A stretch of 64,000 bases of DNA from Paenibacillus illinoisensis NBRC 15959 (GCF_004000925.1 NZ_BIME01000016.1:1-64000), one strand, 5' to 3'; counted from the stretch's first letter, positions 53,359 through 63,167 are shown. Numbers and translations are program-made. Notes: generated by a model not told the origin, from the letters alone.

Positions 53359-54357
53359 TTAGAACTCATCTGCAATATGAAAAAGCCGGTACACCGTCCG
53401 CTCTGTCCAAGCGTAAGAATCCCGGTAATCCCAATAGCGGTGGCGACTGCTGACCGTATGTGCATTGACAAGCGGCATGCCTCCCGCATCAAAGGCCGTC
53501 ACAACAGTACTATGCTGAAACCTGCCGTCTCCGTCCCAATCGTAGAGAATGACATCACCAAGCATCAGCTGTTCCGGACGATCCACTTCGGTTGCTGTCA
53601 GCCCCCAGCTGCTGCTTCCCAGATAACGCTCCAGACTGTTGGATACGGCCCAGCTGTAGCTCCACATTTCAGTGCTGTTCACATAGCCTTTGTACCACCA
53701 GCCCGCTTCTCTTCTACCAGTATAGTGGATGGGTGCTCCCCCTGCAAAGAGACATTGGGAGACGTAATTGGTGCAGTCTACCTCGAATTCCTCAAATGCG
53801 GGGTTTCCCGCATTCCACCACCGATCTGCATAAGCAACAGCCAGGTCCCGCCGGTATAATTGCTGCCTGGAACTTCTTCCCTGGCCAAGCACTTCCCTGT
53901 TCAGCAGCGGCCGATTAATCGCCTGTACAAAATCTGCTTGCTGAAAGGGTCTCCCTTCCCCTGCCGGACGCCGTTCCGGAACTTCTCTTTCGACCCGTCC
54001 AATCATCCAGGTTCCACCCTGCCTAATAAAGGTCAACCGTTCCCGCTCAATCCGATCCTCCCGGTGGGTGATTCCACTCTTCTCGTAGAAAAGCCTGCTA
54101 TAGAGTTGAACATCCACCACCGACTCTTCCGGACCTTCCGTAACCGTTCGCACAAGCTTGGCACTGGTCTCGCTGCGAAGAGGCACTGCACGCCGTTTAC
54201 GATACCAATCGTCCAGTCTGGCCATACGCTCTCCCCGCTCCAGCACAAATGCCGGATCCGTGACAATCCGCTCGCTCGTCTGTGGACGATAGTCGATTTC
54301 GCATCGGTTGTACTGGTTCACATAGGTGTATAAGGCACTCTTCCATTCCCTTTCCAA
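53359..54357 (-). CDS. Putative amidase-domain protein (Amidase_6 type)
   Basis: About 332 residues. The C-terminal half carries the Amidase_6 pattern AVAYADRWWNAGNPAFEEFE, with a likely catalytic Cys in VDCTNYVSQCLFAGG and His in RFQHSTVVTAF. The N-terminal half is variable. No signal peptide is visible. TTG 54357, eight bases after AAAGGGGG, is preferred over TTG 54402, which has no ribosome site. Activity on wall peptides is a guess from distant relationship to NlpC/P60-like enzymes. Confidence 0.78.
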   Translation of the reverse strand: MEREWKSALYTYVNQYNRCEIDYRPQTSERIVTDPAFVLERGERMARLDDWYRKRRAVPLRSETSAKLVRTVTEGPEESVVDVQLYSRLFYEKSGITHREDRIERERLTFIRQGGTWMIGRVEREVPERRPAGEGRPFQQADFVQAINRPLLNREVLGQGRSSRQQLYRRDLAVAYADRWWNAGNPAFEEFEVDCTNYVSQCLFAGGAPIHYTGRREAGWWYKGYVNSTEMWSYSWAVSNSLERYLGSSSWGLTATEVDRPEQLMLGDVILYDWDGDGRFQHSTVVTAFDAGGMPLVNAHTVSSRHRYWDYRDSYAWTERTVYRLFHIADEF

Positions 54358-54572
54358 GCCTGTGTCCCCCTTTGGCACTTGAGTTCTCTCTGGAAAATTC
54401 AACTGTGCATACTACTTTAATTCATATGAGACGTATACCGGTTGTATGTGTTCCGCTCAAGGATCGAGTGCCGAAAATTGGAGACTTGGACAGCAGGAAG
54501 TATCGTAACAAGGCAATATTCACGAAAACGCCTTCATTGTTCGTAAAGCTTGTTTGGACAGGCAAAAAGCCC

Positions 54573-54601
54573 TTTACGTACGGAGGTGAAAACGGTATAC
54601 T
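54573..54601 (+). promoter_or_regulatory. Sigma-A promoter of acnA
   Basis: TTTACG (54573-54578), a 17-nt spacer and TATACT (54596-54601) precede a leader of about 130 nt. The rest of the 380-nt gap upstream shows no gene. Confidence 0.65.
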
Positions 54602-54630
54602 TAATACTAAAGTTGCAATTATGAAATTAC

Positions 54631-54647
54631 GTTTCATCTGATGAAAC
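54631..54647. promoter_or_regulatory. 17-bp palindrome in the acnA leader, candidate operator
   Basis: GTTTCATC-T-GATGAAAC is a perfect palindrome with 8-bp arms. A second overlapping dyad, TGAAATTACGTTTCA, lies immediately before it. The position just after the probable transcription start suits a repressor that senses citrate, nitrogen or iron status. Confidence 0.6.
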
Positions 54648-54739
54648 TACGAACAAGGACACGGAACGATGAAGGCCTGTTCTTCCACTTAAATGAACTT
54701 TATCTTCATCTCACCGACACATTTTAAGGAGGTACATGT

Positions 54740-57454
54740 ATGTCAGCCAAGAACCATTTCTCCGCAGCCCGCAGTCTTGAGGTCGGAGGCAAGTCTTACC
54801 GCTACTACAGTCTCGATGCTCTTCAGGAAGGCGGCTACGGCGACCTTTCCAAGCTTCCCTTCTCCATTAAAGTGCTGCTCGAAGCAGCAGTTCGTCAGTT
54901 CGACGGACGCGCGATTACCGAAGAACATGTGAAACAACTTACCGGCTGGGCAGAAGGCCGTGACAATAACAAGGAAATTCCGTTTATCCCTGCACGTATC
55001 GTCCTGCAGGACTTCACTGGCGTACCGGTTGTCGTGGATCTTGCTGCGATGCGTGATACGGTGAAAAAGGCAGGCGGCGATCCAAAACAGATCAACCCGC
55101 TCGTGCCGGTTGACCTCGTTATCGACCACTCCGTTATGGTTGATGCATTCGGAACCAACGACGCTCTCGACTACAACATCAAGGTCGAGTTCGAGCGTAA
55201 CGAAGAGCGTTACCGCTTCCTGCGGTGGGCACAAACGGCATTCAACAACTTCCGTGCTGTACCGCCATCCACAGGGATCGTTCACCAAGTTAACCTGGAG
55301 TACCTGGCTTCCGTCGCTGCAACCAAAACGGTTGACGGCGAAACCGTTGTGTTCCCGGATTCCCTCGTAGGTACGGACTCTCACACCACCATGATCAACG
55401 GACTCGGCGTTGTTGGTTGGGGTGTTGGCGGAATTGAGGCCGAAGCAGGAATGCTTGGCCAGCCACTGTACTTTGTAACCCCTGACGTTATCGGTTTCAA
55501 ATTGACAGGCAGCCTGAGCGAAGGCGCAACAGCTACGGATCTGGCACTCACTGTCACTCAAATGCTTCGTAAAAAAGGCGTAGTCGGCAAATTCGTCGAG
55601 TTCTACGGTCCAGGCCTGGCCAATATCAGCCTTGCTGACCGTGCGACCGTTGCCAACATGGCACCGGAATACGGCGCTACAATTGGTTTCTTCCCTGTCG
55701 ATAGCGAGACACTGAACTACATGCGCAGTACAGGACGTTCCGACGAGCAAGTGGATTTGGTTGAAGCTTATTACAAAGCACAAGGCATGTTCCGGACTTC
55801 CAGCACGGTTGATCCAGAATTCACAGATGTAATTGAGCTGGATCTCGCTTCCGTGGTACCAAGTCTCGCAGGTCCTAAGCGTCCACAGGATCGCATTGAA
55901 CTGACGCAAATGAAAGAAAGCTTCAACAGCATCATTCGTACTCCGGTCGATAAAGGCGGATACGGACTGAGCGATGAGAAGATTGAAGAAACAGTGCCTG
56001 TGAAGCACCCAGACGGTTCCACTAGTGAACTGAAAGCAGGCGCGGTTGTTATTGCGGCCATCACAAGCTGCACCAACACATCCAACCCAAGCGTTATGCT
56101 CGGAGCGGGTCTACTTGCGAAAAAAGCGGTTGAGCGCGGTCTGACCAAACCAGGCTACGTGAAAAGCAGCTTGACTCCAGGTTCCCTCGTTGTTACCGAG
56201 TATCTCGAAAAATCAGGCCTGAACGTATACCTCGACCAGCTCGGATTTAACGTTGCGGGTTATGGCTGTGCAACTTGTATCGGTAACTCCGGTCCACTGC
56301 CAGACGAAGTAAGCGAAGCGATTGCCGAAAACGATATGACTGTAGCGGCTGTATTGTCCGGTAACCGTAACTTCGAAGGCCGTGTACATGCTCAGGTAAA
56401 AGCCAACTATCTGGCTTCTCCTCCACTCGTGGTAGCTTACGCTCTCGCGGGTACGGTCAATATTGATTTTGCTACCGATCCAATCGGTTACGATACGAAT
56501 AACGAGCCAGTCTTCCTGAAAGACCTCTGGCCTAGCTCCGAGGAAATCAAGGATGCCATTGCAAGCTCACTGAATGCTCAGATGTTCCGCAACAAATACG
56601 AAAATGTATTTACAGCCAATGAGCGCTGGAATAACATTCCTGTACCGGAAGGCGAACTGTATGAGTGGGATCCAAACTCCACCTACATTCAGAACCCGCC
56701 ATTCTTCCAAAACCTTGGCGACAAGCTGACTGATATTGCAGACATCCGTTCTGCACGTGTTATGGCCTTGCTTGGTGACTCCGTAACAACGGACCATATC
56801 TCTCCAGCAGGTAACATTGCTACAACCAGTCCAGCCGGATTGTACCTGAAAGAGCATGGCGTTGAGCGCAAAGACTTCAACTCCTACGGATCACGCCGTG
56901 GTAACCATGAGGTCATGATGCGCGGTACGTTTGCCAACATTCGTATTCGTAACCAGGTGGCTCCGGGTACGGAAGGTGGTATTACGAAGTATCTGCCAAC
57001 CGATGAAGAGATGTCCATCTACGATGCTTCCATGAAGTATCAGGATGAAGGTCAGAACCTGATCGTTATTGCAGGTAAAGAGTATGGTACAGGCAGCTCC
57101 CGTGACTGGGCGGCTAAAGGTACATTCCTGCTCGGCGTTAAAGCCGTTATCGCAGAAAGCTTCGAGCGTATCCACCGCAGTAACCTGGTGGGCATGGGCG
57201 TAATGCCACTGCAATTCCAGGAAGGTCATGGCTGGTCCAGCCTCGGTCTGAACGGACGTGAAACGTATGACGTTACAGGCCTCAGCAATGATGTGAAGCC
57301 TGGACAAGAGTTGACCGTTACGGTAACCCGCGAAGACGGAACCAAGTTCGACTTCCCTGTTATCGCTCGTCTGGACAGCATGGTTGACGTAGACTACTAC
57401 CACAACGGTGGTATCCTGCAAACTGTATTGCGTCAAATGATGAAAAAAGCTTAA
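54740..57454 (+). CDS. acnA: Aconitate hydratase
   Basis: This 904-residue AcnA/CitB-type enzyme interconverts citrate and isocitrate. The 4Fe-4S ligands are visible in ITSCTNTSNPS and YGCATCIGNSGPL; other core motifs are VGTDSHTTMINGLG and YGTGSSRDWAAKGT. Full length for the family. AAGGAGG precedes the ATG. The leader carries a palindrome; family members can also act as iron-responsive RNA-binding proteins. Confidence 0.97.
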   Translation: MSAKNHFSAARSLEVGGKSYRYYSLDALQEGGYGDLSKLPFSIKVLLEAAVRQFDGRAITEEHVKQLTGWAEGRDNNKEIPFIPARIVLQDFTGVPVVVDLAAMRDTVKKAGGDPKQINPLVPVDLVIDHSVMVDAFGTNDALDYNIKVEFERNEERYRFLRWAQTAFNNFRAVPPSTGIVHQVNLEYLASVAATKTVDGETVVFPDSLVGTDSHTTMINGLGVVGWGVGGIEAEAGMLGQPLYFVTPDVIGFKLTGSLSEGATATDLALTVTQMLRKKGVVGKFVEFYGPGLANISLADRATVANMAPEYGATIGFFPVDSETLNYMRSTGRSDEQVDLVEAYYKAQGMFRTSSTVDPEFTDVIELDLASVVPSLAGPKRPQDRIELTQMKESFNSIIRTPVDKGGYGLSDEKIEETVPVKHPDGSTSELKAGAVVIAAITSCTNTSNPSVMLGAGLLAKKAVERGLTKPGYVKSSLTPGSLVVTEYLEKSGLNVYLDQLGFNVAGYGCATCIGNSGPLPDEVSEAIAENDMTVAAVLSGNRNFEGRVHAQVKANYLASPPLVVAYALAGTVNIDFATDPIGYDTNNEPVFLKDLWPSSEEIKDAIASSLNAQMFRNKYENVFTANERWNNIPVPEGELYEWDPNSTYIQNPPFFQNLGDKLTDIADIRSARVMALLGDSVTTDHISPAGNIATTSPAGLYLKEHGVERKDFNSYGSRRGNHEVMMRGTFANIRIRNQVAPGTEGGITKYLPTDEEMSIYDASMKYQDEGQNLIVIAGKEYGTGSSRDWAAKGTFLLGVKAVIAESFERIHRSNLVGMGVMPLQFQEGHGWSSLGLNGRETYDVTGLSNDVKPGQELTVTVTREDGTKFDFPVIARLDSMVDVDYYHNGGILQTVLRQMMKKA

Positions 57455-57488
57455 TTACATTAACAATTAAGCTGATGCATTAACATAG

Positions 57489-57533
57489 AAAAGCTCCCCG
57501 CCACGTGCGTTCTGCACGAGATGGGGAGCTTTT
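57489..57533 (+). terminator. Terminator of acnA
   Basis: AAAAGCTCCCC (57489-57499) pairs with GGGGAGCTTTT (57523-57533), with an inner CGTGC/GCACG stem and a following T-run. Downstream to 57650 there is only A/T-rich sequence with a degenerate second hairpin. Confidence 0.9.
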
Positions 57534-57650
57534 TTTGATGTTTTTTTCTTTTAAATACAAAAAAAGCTTCCCACCGCCGCATTAGAACGTGATGAAAAGC
57601 TTTGTATGAGGCATATAAAAAAGCTCTATTTACTTAAGCTCAGTATCTTC

Positions 57651-57860
57651 CTAGTGACCAATATGATGTGACGCCTCATCCAGCAGCTGCATTGCACCCA
57701 TGATCAGGAACAGACATGACATAATGATCAGTGAGCCTCCGACCCATCTCGACATGACCACTCGTTCCGCGATCTGCCGGCTGGAGCCATCTGTTATACT
57801 TCGTGGGTACACAAGAAACATCAAACCTGTGCTCATCAATAGTAAAGTGACTAGGATCAT
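57651..57860 (-). CDS. Small membrane protein of unknown function
   Basis: A 69-residue protein with two hydrophobic segments (MILVTLLLMSTGLMFLVYP and GGSLIIMSCLFLIMGAM) and a His-rich tail. GGGAG precedes the ATG. It follows the VanZ-like gene by 11 nt on the same strand, so it is probably the last gene of that unit. Confidence 0.65.
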   Translation of the reverse strand: MILVTLLLMSTGLMFLVYPRSITDGSSRQIAERVVMSRWVGGSLIIMSCLFLIMGAMQLLDEASHHIGH

Positions 57861-57871
57861 AATCTCCCTCC

Positions 57872-58423
57872 TTACACAGGACTCTCCTTAGGATTATACT
57901 CCTTCTTCACCGTTCGGGATTCTCCTCCAATTAACAACCGTTTCATGCCGAGAGCCATGGTAAAAAGAATATATCCAATCACCCCGCCTAATGTATTTAG
58001 CATCAGATCGTCCACATCGAATATGCCCATGCCAGTGAGCAGCTGTGTTACCTCATAGCCTAAACTTAGAAGTAGAGATGACAGAAATACGTTCGCCCCT
58101 GACAGCAGCTTATTGCCCATCAGCATCGGGATAAACATCCCCAGTGGAATGAAAGCCATCACATTGCCCACCAGATGGATTGCAGTACCTGGACGATGCA
58201 GTGACAGGCTGTTCCAATCTCTTGAGATTTCCTGAAATGGTGTCAGATTGACGGTTCGTGTATGAATCAGATCCGGCTGATGAAGGAAAACCATAAGCTG
58301 GACCTTGACTACTTCAAAGTCGACCGCCCCCCCTTTAAAGAGAATAAGCTTGGTTAGCAGATATAAATAGATGATTAACGCGGCAATCCAAAGGATTTTA
58401 TGTTTGATTTTTCTCTGCCTCAT
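57872..58423 (-). CDS. VanZ-like family protein
   Basis: This 183-residue membrane protein has four to five hydrophobic segments and the VanZ-like pattern LVGNVMAFIPLGMFIPML and VDDLMLNTLGGVIGYIL. VanZ gives low-level teicoplanin resistance in enterococci, although most VanZ-like proteins have no proven role. AGGAGG precedes the ATG. It lies downstream of a VanY-like gene. Confidence 0.88.
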   Translation of the reverse strand: MRQRKIKHKILWIAALIIYLYLLTKLILFKGGAVDFEVVKVQLMVFLHQPDLIHTRTVNLTPFQEISRDWNSLSLHRPGTAIHLVGNVMAFIPLGMFIPMLMGNKLLSGANVFLSSLLLSLGYEVTQLLTGMGIFDVDDLMLNTLGGVIGYILFTMALGMKRLLIGGESRTVKKEYNPKESPV

Positions 58424-58451
58424 GTTGAAGAACCTCCTTTGTGCAGCCTTG

Positions 58452-59315
58452 TTACTCCTTTACTGTGACAATGACTCCATCCCTGTTGTCTCCCGATATG
58501 TCATAATGGCCATGCTCAGGTATGTAAACGGTCGTATCCCCGGCTGCCCGGTAATAGCGGATATGATACTTCTCACCCTCCACTTCAACCATAATGTTAT
58601 CTTTCTCTTTTAGCAAATCCAGATACTCTTCCAGCACCAGGTTATTCTTATACATGACAGCACTATGCGGAAGTCCGACATATCGAAAGTGCCAGGGTTC
58701 ATATTGAATCCCCGTGAGACTCACCTTGTCTTTCGGATAACGTAGGATAAATCCATATTTCCAGGCATTTTTCTCGAGCCAGGCACCCTCTGGCGCTTCA
58801 TCCATGGTGGTCAGCGTGGAGCCGATATCCATGGATAATCCGAGATTATGCTCACTGTGTCCTGCCGGAAGCGCGTAGTCTGATCCCTTTTCCTGATAAA
58901 GTTCATCCTGCTTGGCAAAGTCCCGATATCCGCTGCTGATGAGAAAATAACGTACTCCCTCTTCACCCGCTGCTTCAATCATCTTCTGAAAAGCCTGGGC
59001 TACCTCTCTTGAGAGCAATATGTTTTGATCCAACAATCCGTATCCACGGACCAGATCGTCCTGCTGCGCCACATTTATAATATCGGTTCTTATGCCTTCC
59101 GGATGAACCGGATAGGTTGTATTAACAAGCAGCAAGTTGCCCTTATGTACTTGATCCTGAATATTACCGGTGATGGATACTGTATACCCCGTATGGTTTT
59201 CATGCTTATCCTGAATTTCAATGATCATCTCATCCTTCTGCTGAAAAGATGCCGGCGATCTTGTCATCACATACCCGATCAAAATGATGCATAGCAAAAA
59301 GCCCCACTTCTTCAT
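58452..59315 (-). CDS. D-alanyl-D-alanine carboxypeptidase, VanY family
   Basis: About 287 residues, with an N-terminal membrane anchor or signal (MKKWGFLLCIILIGYVM). The VanY zinc-peptidase domain shows ligands in HSEHNLGLSMDIG and EPWHFRYVG, plus SSGYRDFAKQDELYQE. It removes the terminal D-Ala of peptidoglycan precursors outside the cell. ATG 59315 follows AAAGGAGGAG. Upstream are a sensor kinase and response regulator on the same strand. Confidence 0.9.
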   Translation of the reverse strand: MKKWGFLLCIILIGYVMTRSPASFQQKDEMIIEIQDKHENHTGYTVSITGNIQDQVHKGNLLLVNTTYPVHPEGIRTDIINVAQQDDLVRGYGLLDQNILLSREVAQAFQKMIEAAGEEGVRYFLISSGYRDFAKQDELYQEKGSDYALPAGHSEHNLGLSMDIGSTLTTMDEAPEGAWLEKNAWKYGFILRYPKDKVSLTGIQYEPWHFRYVGLPHSAVMYKNNLVLEEYLDLLKEKDNIMVEVEGEKYHIRYYRAAGDTTVYIPEHGHYDISGDNRDGVIVTVKE

Positions 59316-59414
59316 CCTTGCTCCTCCTTTACCTCGTACAATCAAGGATAGAGAAAACTAGTTAAAGAAAAAGCAGGGCATTTTTAAAGTTTTTCTTAAA
59401 TTTGACGGCAAACC

Positions 59415-60503
59415 TCATTCCATTGCTGGAAGGCGCACCTCAAATAAGGTCCGTACCACATCACTCTGAGCCGAAATGGTCCCTTCATGCTGTTCCACAA
59501 TATTTCGGGCAATAAATAGGCCGAGGCCTGTCCCACCCTCCTGAGGGGTCCGTGCACGATCTCCGGTGTAATACATATCGAAAATATGCGGCAAATCTTC
59601 CGGGTGAATATGCCCTCCATAGTTAATAACCTGAATGACGACCTGATCTGCCTCCCGGTATCCCTTCAGGTCCACATAGATGCCATCCTTGCCATGGCGT
59701 GCAGCATTAATCAGCAGGTTCTCAAACACCCTGGCGAGCAATTCTCCGTCTCCGGAGATGGTCAATTCCGACTCGATAGTTAAGCGTGTGAGCAGACGAT
59801 TTTTCTCAAATACAGGATATAATTCTTCATTCATCTGTTTCAGCAGTTCGCTAAGATCCAGCCGCATTTTCTGTATCGGCAGCATGCCATAATTCATCCG
59901 GGTAATTTCAAACAAACTATCAATCAGCTTCTCCAGCCGCTGGGATTTGGTAAAGGCAATCGATGTAAAGTGTCTGACCTGCTCCTCTGTCAGTTGATCA
60001 TCCTTCATGAGCAGATCCAAATACCCAAGCACAGAAGTCAGCGGTGTTCGCAGGTCGTGTGCCAGATTAACGACGAGCTGGTCTTTGCTGGTTTCGGCAA
60101 AATCCCCCCGTTCTACCGCCTCCCTTAGCTTCTCACTCGCCAAATTCACATCCTCCGCGATTGCGCCCAATTCATCCTTCGAAGAGATCTGGACTCGATG
60201 CTGGAAGTCTCCATTTGCCAAATGCCTGATCCCTGTGGAAATATCCTTGAAATAGGTCACGTAGGGCTTGGTAAACCAGAAGAAAAACAGAATGGCGAGC
60301 GGGATGAATAAAATGAGGAAGAAATAGATATCTCCAATGCTTTTCATAAAATGGCGATATTCGGCAAGCTGATCTTCTGCTCTCACACCTGAATAATAAG
60401 CCTGTAAAAGCTTGTAAATCCCATAAGTGATCGCGCCAGAGGCCAGCATGCTCAGACCCAGCAGCATAATCATGGTTGTCCGAAAACTTCTTTGTTTAGT
60501 CAT
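59415..60503 (-). CDS. Sensor histidine kinase (VanS-like)
   Basis: This 362-residue kinase has two membrane segments (about 12-32 and 60-78), a HAMP region, acceptor His149 in LAHDLRTPLTS, and the ATPase boxes NLLINAARHG and GGTGLGLFIARNIVEQH. The order kinase-VanY-VanZ matches VanS-type control of envelope genes. Its ATG overlaps the end of the response regulator gene by 8 nt. Confidence 0.9.
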   Translation of the reverse strand: MTKQRSFRTTMIMLLGLSMLASGAITYGIYKLLQAYYSGVRAEDQLAEYRHFMKSIGDIYFFLILFIPLAILFFFWFTKPYVTYFKDISTGIRHLANGDFQHRVQISSKDELGAIAEDVNLASEKLREAVERGDFAETSKDQLVVNLAHDLRTPLTSVLGYLDLLMKDDQLTEEQVRHFTSIAFTKSQRLEKLIDSLFEITRMNYGMLPIQKMRLDLSELLKQMNEELYPVFEKNRLLTRLTIESELTISGDGELLARVFENLLINAARHGKDGIYVDLKGYREADQVVIQVINYGGHIHPEDLPHIFDMYYTGDRARTPQEGGTGLGLFIARNIVEQHEGTISAQSDVVRTLFEVRLPAME

Positions 60504-61191
60504 TAAATGTATACCCCACGCCCCAGATCGTTTTGATAAACTTGTTCTTGTCCAGATCTTCTCCGAGCTTTTTGCGCAGGGTTCGAATATGGACCATTAC
60601 CGTATTGCCGCTCTCGTAATAGGCCTCTCCCCATACCTGTTCAAAAATGCTTTCCGCGCTGAACACCTGCTTGGGGTGACTTGCGAGCAGATACAGAATG
60701 TCGAACTCCTTCGGTGTTAGTTCCACCGGTTTGCCGTAGAGTGTTACGCTATGCTGATCCGGCGCGATGACGAGTCCGCCCTTCTCCAGAATGGAACGCT
60801 GGACAGGTATAGACTGGCTGAATTGCAAGGAACGACGAAGCTGGGAGTTCACCCGGGCTACAAGCTCCATCGGATTGAATGGCTTGGTCATGTAATCATC
60901 AGCGCCCATCACGAGACCCGTAATTTTGTCCATATCCGACGTTTTGGCACTCAGGAAAATGATCGGCATGTGGTGCTGTTCCCGAATCTTGCGGGTGACC
61001 TCATAACCGTCCATGCCTGGCATCATGATGTCCAGAACGGCCAAGTCGATCACTTGCGTCTGAATGGCTTGCAGGGCCGACTTGCCATCGTATGCCTTGA
61101 CGATGTGGTATCCTTCTTTTTGCAAATGCAAAGCAACCAGATCAGCGATCTCCACTTCATCGTCCGCAATCAGAATCGTAATTCGCTTCAT
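60496..61191 (-). CDS. Response regulator, OmpR/VanR type
   Basis: This 231-residue protein has a receiver domain with acceptor Asp54 (LAVLDIMMPGMDG) and a winged-helix C-terminus (VELTPKEFDILYLLAS, VWGEAYYESGNTVMVHI). It is encoded first in the regulator-kinase-VanY-VanZ order, consistent with regulation of those genes. Confidence 0.93.
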   Translation of the reverse strand: MKRITILIADDEVEIADLVALHLQKEGYHIVKAYDGKSALQAIQTQVIDLAVLDIMMPGMDGYEVTRKIREQHHMPIIFLSAKTSDMDKITGLVMGADDYMTKPFNPMELVARVNSQLRRSLQFSQSIPVQRSILEKGGLVIAPDQHSVTLYGKPVELTPKEFDILYLLASHPKQVFSAESIFEQVWGEAYYESGNTVMVHIRTLRKKLGEDLDKNKFIKTIWGVGYTFND

Positions 61192-61275
61192 TGCTTATCC
61201 CACTCCTATATGTGATGCTCAACAATATAACATATCTGAATCCAACATATAAATCATTGAGAGGAAACCTTTTTT

Positions 61276-62226
61276 ATGAAATTGGACCGTTTATTAGCCA
61301 TCGTTGTACTACTAATCAATCGCGGCCGTGTACAGGCCAAGGATCTGGCAGACACGTTTGAAGTTTCTGTCCGTACCATTTATCGAGATATTGATACCCT
61401 GGGCCAGGCAGGTATTCCTGTCGTGACGTACCAGGGCATGAGCGGTGGCATCGGCCTTGCGGAAGGTTACCGCCTGGATCGAAATGTGTTGACTGACCGG
61501 GATCTGGCCTCTATTGTTACCGCACTGCGCAGCGTCTCCACATCGCATACCAATGTAGCACGGGAACTGTTGATGGAGAAACTAAGCAGCATTGTGCCGG
61601 AATCCAAAAACGACGACTTTCAGGCCGAAACCAATCGTTTCATTGTGGATTATTCGATGTGGACCCACCCGGAAGCGCTGCAAAACAAACTGCAAATCAT
61701 TGAACAGGGACTGGATCAGCTGCGTTCAATCACCTTTACCTATTGCAGCGCCGAAGGAGCCCAAACTCACAGAACCGTCGATCCTCATACCCTTGTTCTT
61801 AAAAAGCACTCCTGGTACCTCTATGCGTTCTGTCATGAGCGTAATGAGTTTCGCATGTTCAAACTGGTCCGTATGCAGGACGTGACACTTGCTCATGGAA
61901 GCTTTGAACGCAAACCCATCAACCTGCAGGACAGGCCCTGGCAACAGGAGTGGGCGACTCCAGGGAACACAGTTGCCATGACGATGAGGTTCCACTCCCG
62001 TGTCCGTCATATCGCTGAAGAGTGGTTTGGCATAGAGAACGTGATCCCCGACGGCCAGGGATATTATATAAGTCAGGTGGCTTTTCCGGAAGATAACTGG
62101 CTGTACGGGTTCATTCTTGGCTTTGGCGCAGATGCCGAGGTATTGGAGCCTCTTCATATACGTGACGAGATTCGCCGGATTGCAGAACAAATCGTGCAAA
62201 ATTACGGTGCCCCTTCGCAAACCTGA
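61276..62226 (+). CDS. YafY/WYL-domain transcriptional regulator
   Basis: This 316-residue protein has an N-terminal winged helix (RVQAKDLADTFEVSVRTIYR DIDTL, key part SVRTIYRDID) followed by a WYL-type ligand domain (KKHSWYLYAFCHERNEFRMFKLVRM). Such regulators often bind nucleotides or other effectors. It is divergent from the VanR-like gene and 73 nt upstream of a zinc-ribbon/GyrI-like gene that probably belongs to the same unit. Confidence 0.9.
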   Translation: MKLDRLLAIVVLLINRGRVQAKDLADTFEVSVRTIYRDIDTLGQAGIPVVTYQGMSGGIGLAEGYRLDRNVLTDRDLASIVTALRSVSTSHTNVARELLMEKLSSIVPESKNDDFQAETNRFIVDYSMWTHPEALQNKLQIIEQGLDQLRSITFTYCSAEGAQTHRTVDPHTLVLKKHSWYLYAFCHERNEFRMFKLVRMQDVTLAHGSFERKPINLQDRPWQQEWATPGNTVAMTMRFHSRVRHIAEEWFGIENVIPDGQGYYISQVAFPEDNWLYGFILGFGADAEVLEPLHIRDEIRRIAEQIVQNYGAPSQT

Positions 62227-62299
62227 CAGACTGATGTCCAGTTCCTCTCGTTATACTTCATCTATATTCAAGCTGTACATAACGAGGAGGAAATGATAA

Positions 62300-63130
62300 A
62301 TGAACGTCACGATATGCCAGAGCTGCGGAATGCCGCTGACCACCCCTGCCCAATTCGGAACGGAAGCGGATGGAAGTGCAACCCGTGAATATTGCATCTA
62401 TTGCTACAAAGACGGCATGTTCCAACAGCCCAACATTACAATGGAAGGCATGATTGAGATGTGCACCGCGATTCTCATGGAAGAAGGTATGAATGAGGAA
62501 TCAGCACGGGCAATGCTGCGCAATCAGCTTCCCTTTTTGAAACGATGGAGCCCCTCCAATCCAGAAGGAAAAACAACATCGGCAGTAAGGAATTCCGCAG
62601 ATGGCACCGAACTTCATTTTACCGATAAAGACCAGTCCATCTTAACTCAACCTGTTCGATATGTTGCACTTCCTGGCAAACGCCTGGCTGGCATATCAGC
62701 CAGAACGACCAACGCGATCGAGATGAGCGGCCAAGGCTGCATTCAGGATCTGTGGAGCCGTTACTTCTCGTCAGAGCACATCCCTGCACCGGAAGCACCC
62801 CGATACGGCTGCTATACAGATTATACCAATGGTATACACGGGGAATACACCATCCTCGTAGGCCACGAGGTAGCTGCGGATGAAACGTTACCAGCTGGCA
62901 TGAACTCCGTCGAATTGCCACCAGCAACATACGCCGTATTCACCTCCCGCAAGGGTCCAATGGCAGAAGTTGTAGGTGAAGCATGGGGCGCCGTTTGGAG
63001 CTGGAGCCATCAGAATGAGCGAACATTCACGGGTGATTTCGAGTTATATGATGAACGGAGTATCGATCCTGCCCATGTTCAGGTCGATATCTATATTGCG
63101 GTAAAACAAGCTAGGCCAACTACAGAATAA
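62300..63130 (+). CDS. Zinc-ribbon protein with GyrI-like effector domain
   Basis: A 276-residue protein. Residues 1-80 form a putative zinc ribbon (CQSCGMPL ... YCIYC) and a small helical domain. The rest resembles the AraC-effector/GyrI-like fold (TTNAIEMSGQGCIQDLWSRY, PATYAVFTSRKGPMAEVV). GyrI-like domains bind small hydrophobic ligands or drugs. It follows the WYL regulator, a common pairing. GAGGAGG precedes the ATG. Confidence 0.85.
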   Translation: MNVTICQSCGMPLTTPAQFGTEADGSATREYCIYCYKDGMFQQPNITMEGMIEMCTAILMEEGMNEESARAMLRNQLPFLKRWSPSNPEGKTTSAVRNSADGTELHFTDKDQSILTQPVRYVALPGKRLAGISARTTNAIEMSGQGCIQDLWSRYFSSEHIPAPEAPRYGCYTDYTNGIHGEYTILVGHEVAADETLPAGMNSVELPPATYAVFTSRKGPMAEVVGEAWGAVWSWSHQNERTFTGDFELYDERSIDPAHVQVDIYIAVKQARPTTE

Positions 63131-63167
63131 TGATATCTATCTTTACATTTCTTGATTAACGTTGCAC

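Noticed and set aside
54743..56008. 421-codon open frame antisense to acnA
   Set aside because: Fully covered by aconitase on the opposite strand; composition and lack of a ribosome site mark it as a shadow frame.
57541..57620. Second hairpin-like A-rich segment after acnA
   Set aside because: AAGCTT and AGCTTT segments pair only over a few bases with large mismatches; the terminator at 57489-57533 explains termination.
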